A stretch of DNA of 64,000 bases from Odontocerum albicorne (GCA_949825065.1 OX463845.1:22727159-22791158); one strand, 5' to 3'. Positions 44,515 to 57,499 are shown, counted from the stretch's first letter. The notes: generated by a model not told the origin, from the sequence alone. Made by a program: numbers and translations.

Positions 44515-44830
44515 CTTCAAGTACTTCCTAAATCTGTACACCACCTCACCCATATCTCTAACATTTAAAGAGAGCCCATTCCACGCCGCACAACCGGCAA
44601 CGACAAAAGCCCTGTCATAATACCCCGTTCTATTGAATCGATTCGAAGCAATCAATTTATTTGATGAAAATAAAATTGACCTCGAAGTTCCACTCTTCCC
44701 CGAAGGAACATCTCTCAAACACATATCCGAAAGATACAATGGAGACAGCCCATTAAGGGACTTGAATACAAAGAGGCAAAGTTTAAAATCAACCCTTTCG
44801 TGAAACTTGATCCAGTGTCGACTTTTTATA
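44515..44830 (-). pseudogene. Jockey/CR1-type LINE reverse transcriptase, C-terminal tail
   Basis: The minus strand reads HERVDFKLCLFVFKSLNGLS, then PLYLSDMCLRDVPSGKSGTS and RAFVVAGCAAWNGLSLNVRD, ending FRKYLKTTSL. The order RxDFKLCLLVYKCLNGLAPxYL...F..A...WN.LP..(I/V)R....F...LK is the characteristic C-terminus of Jockey/CR1-like reverse transcriptases. No stop occurs across about 105 codons, so this copy is younger or better kept than its neighbours. The RT catalytic core is missing. Confidence 0.85.
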
Positions 44831-45169
44831 AGCAGATTAATATGACAATATTTATGACTACCATATCAGCATAGCAGCTGTATTAAAAACGGACTGGAGT
44901 CTAGAAATTAAAGGCAAGAAATAATGCAAGAGTGGAACATAAAGAGAAAACCACTCCAATAATAACAATGAATATTGAAAAGATCACAAGGTTCATTCAC
45001 ATATTATTGTTTTTAATACTCAATAAACTATAAATTGAAAAGCGTTCACTAGAATATATACACATAATAATAAATTACATTGTTTATGTTATAGTTAAAG
45101 CGTTAGCATTGTGGATGTTTAAAGACATTGTTATTTGTTTAGTAAAACACTGTTTAATCATCTTAATAT
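44831..45169. other. AT-rich spacer
   Basis: Nothing recognised. Confidence 0.45.
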
Positions 45170-45189
45170 AGCGGTACTACTCTATCGGT

Positions 45190-45300
45190 TTCAATTTAAC
45201 AATATAACCCTATCGGTGAAGGTGAAAACCTTGAAACCGTTTGGGTTATACCATTATGTTATGGTGAATAAACAATTTGTCACTAAACGAATTACAATAA
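45190..45300 (+). repeat. R3 repeat family, diverged copy
   Basis: 'GGTGAAGGTGAAAACCTTGA' and 'AAACCGTTTGGGTTATACCA' precede 'GGTGAATAAACA' and 'ACTAAACGAATTACAAT'. A short inverted piece of the stem lies just upstream at 45175-45215. Confidence 0.65.
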
Positions 45301-45356
45301 AATAATAAATTGCTTTGTTATTGCAATAATTATTTTAATCCATGTTAATATCCAGG

Positions 45357-45730
45357 CGGAATTATCCCGGTTTGTTGTGAGACCAATAGTTGAGGTGCAT
45401 GGCCGCAGGGTAACGCACTGGACTTCGGAGGGGAAGATCACCGGTCCGAATCCGCCTAGTATTCCGAGGTAGAAGGATATCTATGACTTTAGCCATACAT
45501 ATATTGTATATTATTTTAAAAAAGAGAAAAAAATATGCCGGTGTGATCCCGATCGGCGTGTCCAGTACAGAGATGTAGTCGGTGAGCTTGATTGTGTGTA
45601 ACGGCTCACTCGCTTTAAAAAACCAACTCCACAACTTTAAAAAACCAACAGATTTGACGTTGGAATGGCGAGGAGATTCTGACTACGGTGTCCAGCAAGG
45701 ATGAGGACGAATACTTTGGACCAACTGGTG
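45357..45730 (+). mobile_element. S2 SINE with tRNA-Arg-like head
   Basis: The head at about 45395-45465 has 'GCACTGGACTTCGGAGG' with an ACTTCGG loop (anticodon TCG), followed by 'GAAGATCACCGGTCCGAATC' with the B-box GGTCCGAATCC. This is the layout of tRNA-Arg(UCG). The body follows ('GGTGTGATCCCGATCGGCGT', 'GTGTGTAACGGCTCACTCGC', 'TTTGACGTTGGAATGGCGAG') and is shared with 1.77-2.0 kb. A 90-codon minus-strand frame is a shadow. Confidence 0.8.
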
Positions 45731-46679
45731 GCATGTCCCATTTGTAGTGTGGGTAGTTTATTGATCCAAGGGAACAAAAATAATGAGTGATGTTTTTTTT
45801 GCATTATTTGGTTTAATTATTTTACATATGCACCAAAAAACGTGTAAGGAGTTAAAATAAAACTAAGCCAAAATAATTCGTAAAATCGTTAATAAAACAA
45901 ATCTTTTCACTAACATTTCAACTTGATACACTTATATGTTAAATTGCTATTGAAAATAAATTCTATAGATTGATTTCATTGAGTATTCACCGCATAAATG
46001 TTCACAAATGCAGGTAAATATTGTATTTTGATAAAATGAAAATACATATTTTTAAACAAATGCCAGAACTCCCAAGATGTGTTAGGTTTCTAAATGTTTT
46101 AAGTCATAAATTTCCATGGCGTTGTTTGCAAAATCGATTTGTTAAAATGTTTCATCCGCAAAAAAGCAAATAATATTTGATAAGATTTATAATGATCGAA
46201 ATCTCGTAAAAGAAAAAAAATATTGAGAATGGCGAGTCTCACGTATCAGACGTTGAAGAAAAAAGAACAGCTAACAATCTGAGATGGTACACGATCATAA
46301 TTAATTAGATTTTTTAATACTGGCATAACGGCAACACATGCTAGGGCGATCGTGACCGTGATATATCACCCATCACCAGACCCATCAACTTCTTCAAGAC
46401 TAAAGAAATCCTTTTGAAAGCTATTGAAGAAAGTCCCATTATAGTTCATATTACGGACTAGTTAAAATTTTAACAAGTGCGTGTCATAAACAGTAGAAAT
46501 TTGTGCTTACCTACTAATACAGCGATACGACAAAAAAACACTGAGATCAAAAGACTCCTCCCTTTTGACAATTGGCGTAATTTCACCCAATGTTTTTTTC
46601 GAATTATGTTCAATCATTTGAGTTCTTTTTTATCGTTCACTCAATTCTTAGGATCATGATCATCAACTATTATCTTACA
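45731..46679. other. AT-rich spacer
   Basis: Nothing recognised except a mild composition shift at 46320-46400. Confidence 0.4.
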
Positions 46680-46960
46680 GCAAAAGAAAATTATTGCCCG
46701 ATGTACCGTCTCTTGAAATGAACACACCGTCGTTTTCTTTACCTGATTGATCCATCGAATGGGTGCTCGACCTCTGCTCCTTTTGCCAGAATTGGCCGTA
46801 CAAAATTGTCGTTCTTATCCCGCACTGCGTGCTAAACTTATCGTAAGATCATTCTTGCATACATCAAAGAAAGACGCGTCTCAACCTCGAGCCCTTCAAT
46901 AACCGATCGATTGGTTCTTCTGACAAATGGATAATGCAAGAGTGACATCCAAGACCACAC
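46680..46960 (-). mobile_element. LINE C-terminal fragment, third type
   Basis: A minus-strand frame reads GKRSRGRAPIRWINQVKKTT, then SFQETVHRAI, with the more 5' RLSLMYARMIL in another frame. G(K/R)R.RGR.P.RW.DQ(V/I)K....S.QE..R.A.DR..WR is the ending of a further group of insect LINE reverse transcriptases. A frameshift and stops lie upstream (a TAA after YARMILR). Confidence 0.75.
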
Positions 46961-49849
46961 ATAAAAGGCATCAATTATTTGTATTTTGTGCATCTAGAGT
47001 GTCCAGGAAAGAGTGTTAATATTTCTTCCCTAGAAAATGGTCAAGTAATCCTTTGTTTAATAGATTACTACAAGTTAGGTTCACTCCAGAGGACCCCACA
47101 AGCACAGAATGACACAAACTAAATGTTCACACACTTGAGTTATGGAAACCTTAATTGATATTTTAAGGAATGGTAAAACCGACTTGGGCAGAAGATAAAC
47201 TAGCTAAATATAACATACCAGAATATTTAGATACATGAGTATTTAAAGTAACTTTTTAGGTTATGAAAATCTTCCAACGAAAATAGAGAACTACAGTGGC
47301 TGAGGAGTATCATACCAATACCAGAAATAAGAGTTCCTATTAGAGACCAGCTCTGAATAAAGAAGACCAGAAGGTTGTCCGAAATTTAGCGGAAGCAAGT
47401 GGGGCGGGGCGGTTGTATAAGACCAGACTGCTACTGGACTGGGTGGTGGTCGAAGAGTTGATCGGTGATCGGTGATCGAGAAAAGTGTAGATCTGCGTTG
47501 ACCATGCTGCAACTTCAACCTGATATGACAAGGGGAAAACAATGCTAAATTTATGGATAATTACGATCTAAACCAGAGTAAATACATAATTAAAATAAAG
47601 AGAGATGCGAGTTAATGGTGAAGTATTGTTGTATGCAATGGTTATTTGACGACTCTTTTGCATATTTTCTTACGTACAGCTCTCGAAGAGCACTGGTCAT
47701 GAGTAGTTTATTACGTCCTTCACTTAGTCGATCCATCGCATAGAGGTTTAACAAACTGCTTTCCTTACCACGAAAATTTTGTCAAAAATCAGAGTACTCG
47801 TTGTGAGCTATACTTGAGAAAATGTAGGATGGTCCCTGTGACATTCGAAATGTCATGTCTCAAAGGGATGGGGTAAAATCGTTTTTTTTACAAATCGAAT
47901 CGGTTTTTTATAAATCGAAAAAATGTTTTTCTCTAAACTGACGTTTTAATTCCTAATTTTCATTATACTGACTTTCTAATGTACTGTATGATTTGTATAT
48001 AATTTTAAATAGGCCAAGATCCACTATGAATTAATACTAATTACGAACATTTAATTTTAGGTATAAAAAATCGAAAATCCAATTATCGTATACCCCATCC
48101 CTAGCCAATGCAGACTAACGTAGTTACTATTGGCAAACGTCACCAAATATTATTTGATTTTAACAAACTGCCACGTTTTTGCTAATTTGTAACAAGATGT
48201 TTTAATTTGTCATTATTGTTAGTTTTATGTAATGTATTTACCTAAATAACTTGCTATTTATTAGAATCGAGACTTATATTAAAGTTGATAAAATATTTTT
48301 AAAAAATACTGAACATCGTTACAAGGTTGTATTGGGGCAAATTTGTGAACTGTCACAGGGACCATGCTACATTTTCTCAAGTATAGTTGTAGACAATCTG
48401 TCTATGATACTTATTTCTTCAAATGTGGTATTTTCTTGCTCCGCCACCCATGGATTTCTTAACATCAAGCTTCAATATTTTATTTCAAAAGCTTTTATCT
48501 ATTCCTCATCTCTCATTAGCTTATAAATGATAATATCTTAGCTGCAAAATATAAACATCGCGAAGACGAGAAACGTCACGATACGCAATTTGATCGTGAT
48601 GGTAATTGGATTCCTTTGAAATAAATTTCTAAGATCTTACAGAAAGTTCCTTATGAAGATTTTTCACAGAGAAAAACTAGAATTCTTATAATGATAAAAA
48701 TTAAAATAACTTATAAACAAACTAACATTCTGCTCCGATTCTGAAATAAAAAATAAAACTGAATTTTTATTGCGCTGTTTAACGCGTATTACCCCAACAA
48801 GAACACTACAAGAATTTCTTTAAAGTATTTGCTACGCACCAGGACCACAATAAAATAAAATGAAAAAAGATCTGCAAGTAAAACCAGTCTGGAATGCGTC
48901 GAGAATCGAACTATGGATGGATGCCTGGGTACTTAACACTTGCCACTATGATGGATAGTGAGTGACAAGGACTTACATAATAAAATAATTTTATAGCTAA
49001 TTACAAAAGATAACCTAGCAGATTTTGCATCATTTTAATTTAAAACATACATTTTTCACTGGATGCTGAGCGTCCAGCACAGTGGCTGGCGGAATTGTTT
49101 AGCACAGTAAGGCAAGTGTTAACCAGCAAACTAACTACTGGACTAGCAGAAACGAATGATATGCTCGTGTATCTTCACATATTGTAATTACTCAATACTC
49201 CTGTATGCACTTTATACTCATACGTTATATTCTAAGAAAAAAATAGTACAAATAAGTATGGAAGCCTCTTAATACTCTATGCATCCATGAGATAGATTAA
49301 AAGAGAATAACCTTAGATGGAGGATTAACACACACGATTCAACGCTATGCACGTGTTGCGGCATCCAATCAATATCGTATCTGAGGTTTGCCCACTGTTC
49401 CTCGCTAACTGCTCGGAAGAAGAACAGCAGAGAGGAAGCCCCAATGATGTCGCAGTAACATCTTCCTGGGTTGATAGGATATAGCTATGGTGTGATCGAT
49501 ACGATTGGAAAGGAAATGGAGTATAATAAAATGTATATGTAGTAATCCTACTGTATTTAGTTCCAGGCAAAAAGTTGTTTTCGTATTTTATGAACAATTT
49601 GAAATTGTTACAGGTCCTCTTCAGTCTACGGTCACAGTGACCTGGCGGCAGGTCGTCTATAAGGAGTACTCGTCCACTGAATAAACTGCCGTATTTATGA
49701 GAAAATGGAAAATCTACCAGGAAGATGGACCCACAAATGAAATACAGCAGTTTACGAAAAATATAAGTTCGTGTTGGGCATGACCTAATGTACTTGAAAA
49801 ATAGGTCAGCAAAGAAAATATTTTAAAGAAAAGGCAAGACGTACTATAG
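46961..49849. other. 2.9-kb unassigned stretch
   Basis: Two GC-richer islands: 47280-47540 (with a GATCGGTGATCGGTGATCG triplication, and minus frames of 83 and 63 codons) and 49320-49660 (90-codon minus frame at 49325-49597). Neither resembles a family I know or recurs in the window, so they may be old elements or unrecognised exons. The rest is AT-rich. Confidence 0.35.
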
Positions 49850-50045
49850 CCACGACCTTTATAGCGTAGTTGGTAATATGGCTGCATTTCGACCCAGGGG
49901 GTTACGGATTCAAGCCCCTTTGGTATCCTGATTTAAATAAAAAAAGGATTTCAGTCTGCTTTTCACTTAAGGCATCTTTATCACTTTTCTGGATAGTTGA
50001 AAGATACCTGGCGGGCTTCTTGCCACATGGCAATAATAACAAGAG
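49850..50045 (+). mobile_element. S1 tRNA-derived SINE
   Basis: Head 'CACGACCTTTATAGCGTAGT' (mutated A-box), B-box-like GGATTCAAGCC, 'AAAAGGATTTCAGTCTGCTT', 'CACTTTTCTGGATAGTTG' and 'CCACATGGCAATAA'. The 3' end signature is lost. The 60-codon frame within is a shadow. Confidence 0.8.
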
Positions 50046-50263
50046 CTCTTAAACTGAACATTCCGCGTTACTATTTGTTCGAAATAATCTCGATATATGT
50101 CCAAATATCACAGGCCGATCTGGAGAATACTATAGTTAATATGATCAACAACATCTTGCTTTTTATATTTTATTCGAAACAGCACTCTATAAGTAATTTA
50201 TATATTGGCATTATTATTATTATTATGAAACACAATTGCTCCCGAAAAATCTTTGGATGTTTT

Positions 50264-50350
50264 CTATATACAATGACCTCCGTAACCTATTTGGTACGAT
50301 GTTTATCTATATACAATGACCTCCGTAACCTATTTCGTACGATGTTTATC
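50264..50350 (+). repeat. 43-bp tandem duplication of an S1 head fragment
   Basis: 'CTATATACAATGACCTCCGT' followed by 'AACCTATTTGGTACGATG' occurs at 50264 and again at 50307. The unit corresponds to the first half of the S1 tRNA head including the A-box region. Confidence 0.8.
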
Positions 50351-50374
50351 TTCTACTAGAGGGTTTGAGATTCT

Positions 50375-50965
50375 TACAAACATACATATCATCACGCCAT
50401 GTCCCTTGCAGGGTAAGCAGACAACATATCTCCAAACTTTTTAACGAATCACACGACTTTCGCCTCCTACGCATTCATACATCTCGTCACGTACAATTTT
50501 CTATTATTCATAATTTTAACAACACCATCTTTCAATATCTGGTTCACCTGATCCTAACACATTTACCTCTTCCATACATACCTTGCACTTCTGACTTGTA
50601 TACTTGCTTAGTCATTCTTTCATCATTCATTCTCTCTACATGTCTCTCCTTTCTTCATCTTATTTAAAACATCCATTTTATTTATGCATTCATTTCTGAT
50701 ATCTTCATTCCGCCTTCTTTCATATCTTAAAACACCACATTGTTTTCATAGTGCACTCATATCTACAGCATAAGCCTTACTTTGGTTATTCTTCTATCAA
50801 ATTTAAAAGTTTCACTTCCATAGGCCAGTGGACAGAAACACACTAATATGTATTGTCATATTGCTACTTTTGATATAGCGCCGCTGTTGTATATTACATT
50901 AAGAGCCCTGTTTACCTTGTTCCCTGTTCTTTCAATGTCCTTTCAACTCGCCCATCACAAGTTAA
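50375..50965 (-). mobile_element. RTE-like LINE 3' portion
   Basis: Terminal signature at 50378-50420 ('CATACATATCATCACGCCAT', 'AGGGTAAGCAGACAAC'). Upstream regions extend to 'GTTCCCTGTTCTTTCAATGT'. The ORF is destroyed. The plus-strand 100-codon frame is antisense. Confidence 0.75.
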
Positions 50966-51044
50966 CATAGTGTCCAGATAACAGTTTGAACGTCTTTATT
51001 TGAATAAAAGACATTTCAAATTGACGACATACTGTTTACAATTA

Positions 51045-51260
51045 GATTACAATCGTGGTCTAGTTGATAAGACGTTAGTTAACCCGCGGGTTGCGTGTTC
51101 GATTCCCGTTGATACCCTTTTTTTTTTTTTAAAGATTCTATTCTGAATTGTATTTAAGGCCTCTGTAACATATTGTTGGTTGAAAAAGACGACTGTATGG
51201 TATTAAGCATGCCGCCAGTTTATATTGTTATAAAACGAAAGTGTCACCCAATACAATGCA
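51045..51260 (+). mobile_element. S1 tRNA-derived SINE
   Basis: Head 'GTGGTCTAGTTGATAAGACG', B-box GTTCGATTCCC, T-run, 'AAGGCCTCTGTAACATATTG', then a rearranged 'TATGGTATTAAGCATGCCGC' and the 3' 'AAACGAAAGTGTCACC'. Confidence 0.85.
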
Positions 51261-54189
51261 ATTATTAATTCTCAGTAAAATTATTTTTGAGGTTCTTGAG
51301 GTTTTACTATATAAATTTAAAAAATAACGTATTTTCACCGTGATCTTGCAGAGATAATTCTAGTATGTCAATTTATAATGGTATTTATCTCACAATATAA
51401 TTAATACTCCACATTTTTTCTGCAACTTTCTACTCTTTTAAACATAAGCGCAACTCTGAATACACTTGAAAATCTCGTTTTAACCGTAATGAATGGTTAT
51501 AAAAAGCTGATTTTGCATACCTTTGAAGGTACAGCTTATTTCATTAACATTTCTATACATGGCGGGATACACGGTAGAGAAAATTAATCTTTTTAACATT
51601 TCACTTGATCAAAATTAACCGAAATGCTGACGCTAATCTTCCAATTGCTTCGTGCGATTCATTAGTGAAGGCATTCCAATGGTAATCTCGCTCACAGCCT
51701 CACCGCAATGAGAGATGAGAAAAAAATCAATAATCTATCTGGTAGTGGTGTAACCGGCATGCCTTTAAATTTGTTCTCGATCATGTCCGTTATCAGAGCG
51801 TGTATTACGTATGCTAGAAAAAATACTAAGCTTTTTTCATTTCCACCATTCCATTAAGAGCTTCTGAGTTCGTGCCGGTTTGTTCTTTGAGAATATTCAT
51901 CTTTTCTGGGACGGTGACTATAATGTAGCATTCTAGATTCTAGCCATTGGAAATATTACCTATTCCTGTTAAAGTAATTATTAGCTATCAATTTCAATGT
52001 TTTAGGTCGTCGATAGAAAAAGACCATTGCCAAGGATCGCTTCTTGGAGCGTATTAGGATTTTTTGTATTTTTCATTATTTACATGCCAATCTTTATCTT
52101 CAATATATATCAACGTCTTGGATTTCAATAATTTCTTGGATTTGAGAATCCCTGACTATGTCCCGTATTTTAACTATAATTACTCGGAGAGAGCTTTTCT
52201 CTTCTTGATTCCATAAGTAATCCTGAGTCTAAAGCACATTTATTTATGTCTTGGAGATATCTAGATATGGAAGAAATGCTTTAAATTCAGCATTTTAATT
52301 TGTTTTGTATATCGTAACAGTTCAAAAATCGCTAACAACAATAAAAAAAGACTGAATAAATCCCTTGACTTCTCACAAAATTTAATGTCAAGTTGTGTTA
52401 TTAATAAAATTTTACTTTAAAAGTCTGCGATGTATTTACGTATGTTATGTAATTAATATTGTTCTTATTATGTACGAGACGCCAGAGTTATATTCTTATT
52501 CATTTAAGATCCTTTTTAAAATATGCTACTTATAGAATACATTTAATCCTAAATTACATGAAAAATCTTGTTTCATAATGTAGTATAATTATTTAGTTTA
52601 TTGAAAACTTACTTCAAAATCTAAACCTTGTTTACCTACCAGTTATAAAAATACTCCACTCAATTTGATTGATAATAATAGACACTACAATATCAATTTT
52701 TCAAGAAATTCAAGAAAAAAAATCAATTCTTTGACTTCTTAAAAATACTAAGTTTTTTTATAAATTAAATTGGCATCAATTTTGTACAATTATTTTTTTG
52801 ACTAAACGATTTACTCATTTTTTTTAATTCTGCATGATAAACTTAAAGTCAGTGACAGGTCTCATTCGTTAAATAAAATATTTTTTATGCCCGAAATTTC
52901 GTTTCACAAACTCAGGTTTTAGCAATTAAATGCTGTATAAGTGTATTAAATAGAAATCTTTATCAGCCGTTAAATGATAAAGAAATCTATATCAGTAGTT
53001 AAATTCTCCCGTAAAGCTAAACAAGTCGTTCATTTACTCTAATTTATATTGAAAGTCTATAATTTTCGGTGAATTTTGAATTAAACAATATACGAGTGTT
53101 AGTTGGCTTTGATATGTATTTCATTTGATAAAAAAAATGGAGTTCCCATATGGGAAAAAGTTTATTTTTACTTTGAATACTGATTATATGATCACAGGGC
53201 TTTCCTAATTGACGTTTCTAGAGAAAAAACAAAAAGGTAAATTGGAAAAACTCTTGGAAAAATAAATATAGTCACCATAACTTACTGAAGACCCTCAACA
53301 AAGGCTAAAACGCTATGTGGAATAAAGGAAGAAATCAAGAAAATTAATCTAAGACCTTATCGTATTATTAAATCCCTGCTTCTGGCACTTCTATTTTTCT
53401 CGATAATAGAAGTATATTTCATTTCGGAAGTGTGTGTGTGGCCTGAAGCGTATCCCAACCAGTACCCATTATTTCTTCAAATTAAATTTGCAAAACTTGG
53501 GCTATCAACAAAAAAAGCTGTATTTTGACACTACATCAGCGATGAAAGATATAGAACACGTAATGTAATTTATAACTTGCTATAAATATACTAATTTGAT
53601 AAACACAACTGGTGCATCCGTATGTAAAGAAAAAACTTTACAAAGAAAACGAGACAGATTGTTTCATTTAATCATTTTGCAACATTTCAAATACTTTTTC
53701 TTGCTTTATTCCGACATTAATTTAATTTCATTCCATGCACGCTTTTGACTCATTAATCATATATAAAAGATATCGTGAGTGCAAAATGCAACGAACTGAA
53801 ATAGTTCCATTTATTTTATATAAATGAATCTGATTATTTTCTAGGTAAGTATACATTAAAACCTATCATGTTGATTCATTTGTATAATATTCTATTTCGA
53901 ATTTTTTTATTTAAAAAGTTTAAGATTGATGCGAGTTTAAAGTTTTTTATCGTCTTTTTTATTATTTTATTTATTTCTAAATGGACAGTGTTGTGAAATC
54001 GTTATACTACAATATATGCGCTAATACAGAATATCCAGCATATACCATTCTACGTTAAAATCTGCATAAATAAAACAGGATAGGGAAAATCCGTATATGG
54101 TGTGCAGAGAGCCTAATTCCTAATTTTCTAACGTAATCCTTACAGAATATTCTCGGTTTAATGTATTGTTTCTATTTTATAGCATATTT
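51261..54189. other. 2.9-kb AT-rich spacer
   Basis: The longest clean stretch without any repeat shared with the window. Slightly GC-richer sequence lies at 51600-51960. No frame reached a notable length, so no gene is supported. Confidence 0.45.
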
Positions 54190-54355
54190 GCTGAAAACAG
54201 TATAATCTGGTGGTATTGTTGCCATATGACAATATTTTCTAACTAATAGAAAGTTGTTAAAGAGACTTATGAAGACTAGGCTGTAACCTTTAAAAAAATG
54301 GTACCAACGGAACTTACACCCGCTGTTGAAAGTCAGATCGATCAGGCTAGGTCGT
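54190..54355 (-). mobile_element. S1 tRNA-derived SINE, decayed
   Basis: Minus strand: 'ATTGTTGCCATATGACAATA', 'GTACCAACGGAACTTACACC' (complement of the B-box area) and 'AGGCTAGGTCGTTAGG' in the head. Heavily mutated. Confidence 0.65.
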
Positions 54356-55799
54356 TAGGAACACACTTTGGCTGAAAAGCGGTCATAGAGTTGTTCATGC
54401 GAAAACTTGTAAGAATCTAAGGATGTTCATTATCACCTTTATGATATTTTCTCCTTCTCCATCTCAAAACTCCTACTCAAACAATGTAAATATCTATAGT
54501 GATTAAAGATTTTTTTCCCTTTTAGACACTCTTATGTTCTTCGTTCAGATAGCATAATATTTTGTTATCATTTTTTGCTGATGTGTAGTATTTAAAATAT
54601 AACAATTTAAGCGAATAACTCTTCTAGTTTTCCCATTTCCAATATGTTTATTATAAGCAGGAGTACATTTAGAGTTTATTTATTGGCTGACTATAGAAAG
54701 GGTACAGTTGCGGTCACCTTTTTATTAATCATTATCAAAAGAAGTGTTTCCTTAATTTTGCCACGCCCCGTCTGCTTCAGACTCTTGTTATTTTGAATCA
54801 AAATAGCATGTTATTTGCTTTCTCTCGCACTTCGGATATGGAAACTGCAGTCAAAATTACTTGAAATTTGAAACAATAGCTTTTGTGAAACAAATAATAA
54901 AGGAATATTATGATTTATGATCAATGAAAAAAAAATGCATGTATATGTTTTTTGCCTTGGCAGTTGAGCTTCCTTCCGCCTTATTCTCAAACAACACTTA
55001 GCTTGCTTAACACTTGATGCAAGGGGCGAAAATTTTATGTATTTTCCTAGGCCTCTGTTGCAAACTTATCTTTTTTAATATCTAGTAAAAAAATGATTTA
55101 CCAATTCTACTGATTTTTATAATTAAGAATATATTGAATAAAAAAATTCTTTTTCATTTTAATATTCGGATGTGATCTTTTTAATCCATTACTTTCGAAG
55201 ATATTTATTTTTAAATATTGACGATTTAAGTTAGATTCAATATTAAAACTTTAAAAAAATGGCAACGATCTTAATATATAAAGAACATCAAACCTGTTGT
55301 CGAAAATAGCCCCAAGGCAGTTATGGTTAGTATTATAAGTAGCGTATTAGTTATTTATATAAAAAAAACAAAGTTGGGCAAAGTAACTCAATTAAAAAGA
55401 ACAACTCACTGAATAATCCGTATCTGATCAAACTAAAGCAAGCAATGAAACCGTCAGTCAATGTTTGTGTTTCGATTTATAGCAAATAAAGTCATAAAGA
55501 TAAACCATCTTTATGGCAGCGGTGAATGATAGATGACTTCTTATCATTTACCTTTGTTTTTTATTTAAAAATGCGGAATAATATGATTATTTTGTCTTCG
55601 GTCCAGATAAATTTTAAGCAATTTGTTGTGGTTTTCGTCAGAAAAAAACATTTTGTTGTTCTCGTCTCAAAACAAAACTAAAAGTTACATTTTGATGTGT
55701 TTGGTATGTCTGCATCAGTTCATTGAACTTGAAGAATCGGCTGTGATTAAATCACTAATAGAAGTAGATTTTTTATATTTATTATTTTATATAATGTTT
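54356..55799. other. AT-rich spacer
   Basis: A 69-codon frame at 55623 runs into a SINE fragment and has no recognisable domain. Confidence 0.45.
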
Positions 55800-55865
55800 T
55801 ATTATACAGTATACAAAATGGTGGGTTTATAACCAAGTTACAATCTCATCCGACCGACCATTTTG
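55800..55865 (-). mobile_element. S1 SINE 3' end fragment
   Basis: 'ACAGTATACAAAATGGTGGG' and 'ATCTCATCCGACCGACCA' are diverged forms of the S1 end. Confidence 0.5.
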
Positions 55866-56139
55866 ACTTGTAAACAAAAACGGTTTGAAATATATAAGTG
55901 AAGGGAATTTTTTATAACTAGTTTATACATTTCGCTTAATATAAAATATTTATTATGAGAAATAGGTAAAAAAAATCGGAATACTGGTTAGATTCTAAAC
56001 ATACATAGTGGATCACTTTAGGCCACTGTAACACGAGAGTTCTTGTTTCTTATGATTATTAACCAAAACAATTAAATACAAGTGACAAAAATTACAAAAC
56101 ATGATATTATATGTTGGTGTGCTATTTGTAACATTCATA

Positions 56140-56410
56140 AAAAAACGAATGGAGCCATGATAAATTAGTTCATGGCTGACGTGAATGTTGATAATAACAT
56201 AAAGAAAAGAGCATTATGATGATTTGGACCATCTTAACGTTTCTTTCGAGAAAATAAACGACGAAAGAATGGCAACGAATATAGAGATGAAAGGAAAACG
56301 TGACTCGATCAAGTAAACCAGATTTTTCAGAAAATAAAGGGGGAACCACGAATGATAGATAATTATGCATGGTGTTATGTATATGAATGTGGATGAAACA
56401 AAAGTTTTGT
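56140..56410 (+). mobile_element. RTE-like LINE fragment
   Basis: 'ACATAAAGAAAAGAGCATTA', 'TGATTTGGACCATCTTAACG' (RWFGHLNV-like), 'ACGACGAAAGAATGGCAACG', 'CGATCAAGTAAACCAG' and a 'GTATATGAATGTGGATG' tail, in family order. Confidence 0.65.
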
Positions 56411-56504
56411 ATGTTAAATAGAAAAGTTAAGTGCGATGATATGTATGTATTACCATAAAAACTTTTATGCACGAATTTAAGCAATATTTTATTAAATGTA
56501 TTAC

Positions 56505-56608
56505 ATTGTATCTATAAATATAGTTCAACCTAGCGGGTTTATCTTTCTAGTGATCCATAAAGGTGTTAAAGAGGTGTTAAATGAAATACCAGATTAGGAC
56601 CTTTTTTT
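56505..56608 (-). mobile_element. S1 SINE, interrupted by a minisatellite
   Basis: The 3' half ('TATAGTTCAACCTAGCGGGT', 'GAAATACCAGATTAGGACC', T-run) is followed at 56614 by a 75-bp tandem array, where the head would be expected. Confidence 0.65.
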
Positions 56609-56613
56609 AATGG

Positions 56614-56838
56614 AAAACAACGGGTATCTAAGCAGCAATATCCGGATCGGAAGACTTCTTATTTGAAGTCTAGGTGTCTTACTAAACCAAAACAACGGGT
56701 ATCTAAGCAGCAATATCCGGATCGGAAGACTTCTTATTTGAAGTCTAGGTGTCTTACTAAACCAAAACAACGGGTATCTAAGCAGCAATATCCGGATCGG
56801 AACACTTCTTATTTGAAGTCTAGGTGTCTTACTAAACC
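56614..56838. repeat. 75-bp minisatellite, 3 units, open on both strands
   Basis: Units begin AAAACAACGGGTATCTAAGC at 56614, 56689 and 56764, differing at one base (GAAGAC/GAACAC). Because 75 is divisible by three, repeated peptides are read on plus (KQRVSKQQYPDRKTSYLKSR) and minus (LLRYPLFWFSKTPRLQIRSL) frames. No start, promoter or family supports a gene. Confidence 0.95.
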
Positions 56839-57495
56839 AAAAATAAGTTTATTTTCTGATAAAGTTTCTTTCTATGAGATACCTTTCAGAGAACGGAATA
56901 AATAAACATTTATGGCAATATTAAAACATTATTTAAACACTAGAAAGTCGAATTATATGCTGATAAATGTTTTAATTATCTAAAACCGAAACAAGGCTCA
57001 GAAAAATAATTTCAATATCGATCGGGAGGCAAATTGATTACATGAGAGTTATACAATAATAGATAATAAGTTATACAATAATAAATAATAATAATTGATC
57101 AACAGAATACATTCTACGACTTATACATGACCCAAGACGATTTCATTCGAACAAAACAGGCTGCTGGAGAGTGAAAACTGAGGTCTATTGAAGATATTCG
57201 AAAATTTATTCCATAATCTTTGAGTACCAGCTACACAAAGCCGCGAAGGATGGCATGGATAGGCCATGGAAGCAGATCTCAGTCGATATGCTTAACAAAT
57301 TTCATTATGCAATCCCAATAACACGGAAGCAAGCCTCTTGGCACACTGAGACAGAGACTTTAGATAATAGGAAACTGGAAGTAAAGGAAGACTGATTAAC
57401 CGATCGGCTTGATGAAAAATCGTCCGGGAGGCTAAAGCTCTACATGAGTTTTTAAAGAATATGTATCACATATCGCAGAGTCTACAAATGTGTCT
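56839..57495. other. Spacer with unassigned patch
   Basis: 57130-57480 is less AT-rich ('CAGGCTGCTGGAGAGTGAAA', 'CGTCCGGGAGGCTAAAGCTC') and could be an old LINE internal region, but I cannot assign it. Confidence 0.35.
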
Positions 57496-57499
57496 ATGT

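Noticed and set aside
45395..45470. tRNA-Arg(UCG) gene
   Set aside because: The anticodon arm and B-box look right, but the D-arm is degenerate and a SINE body follows that is shared with 1.77 kb.
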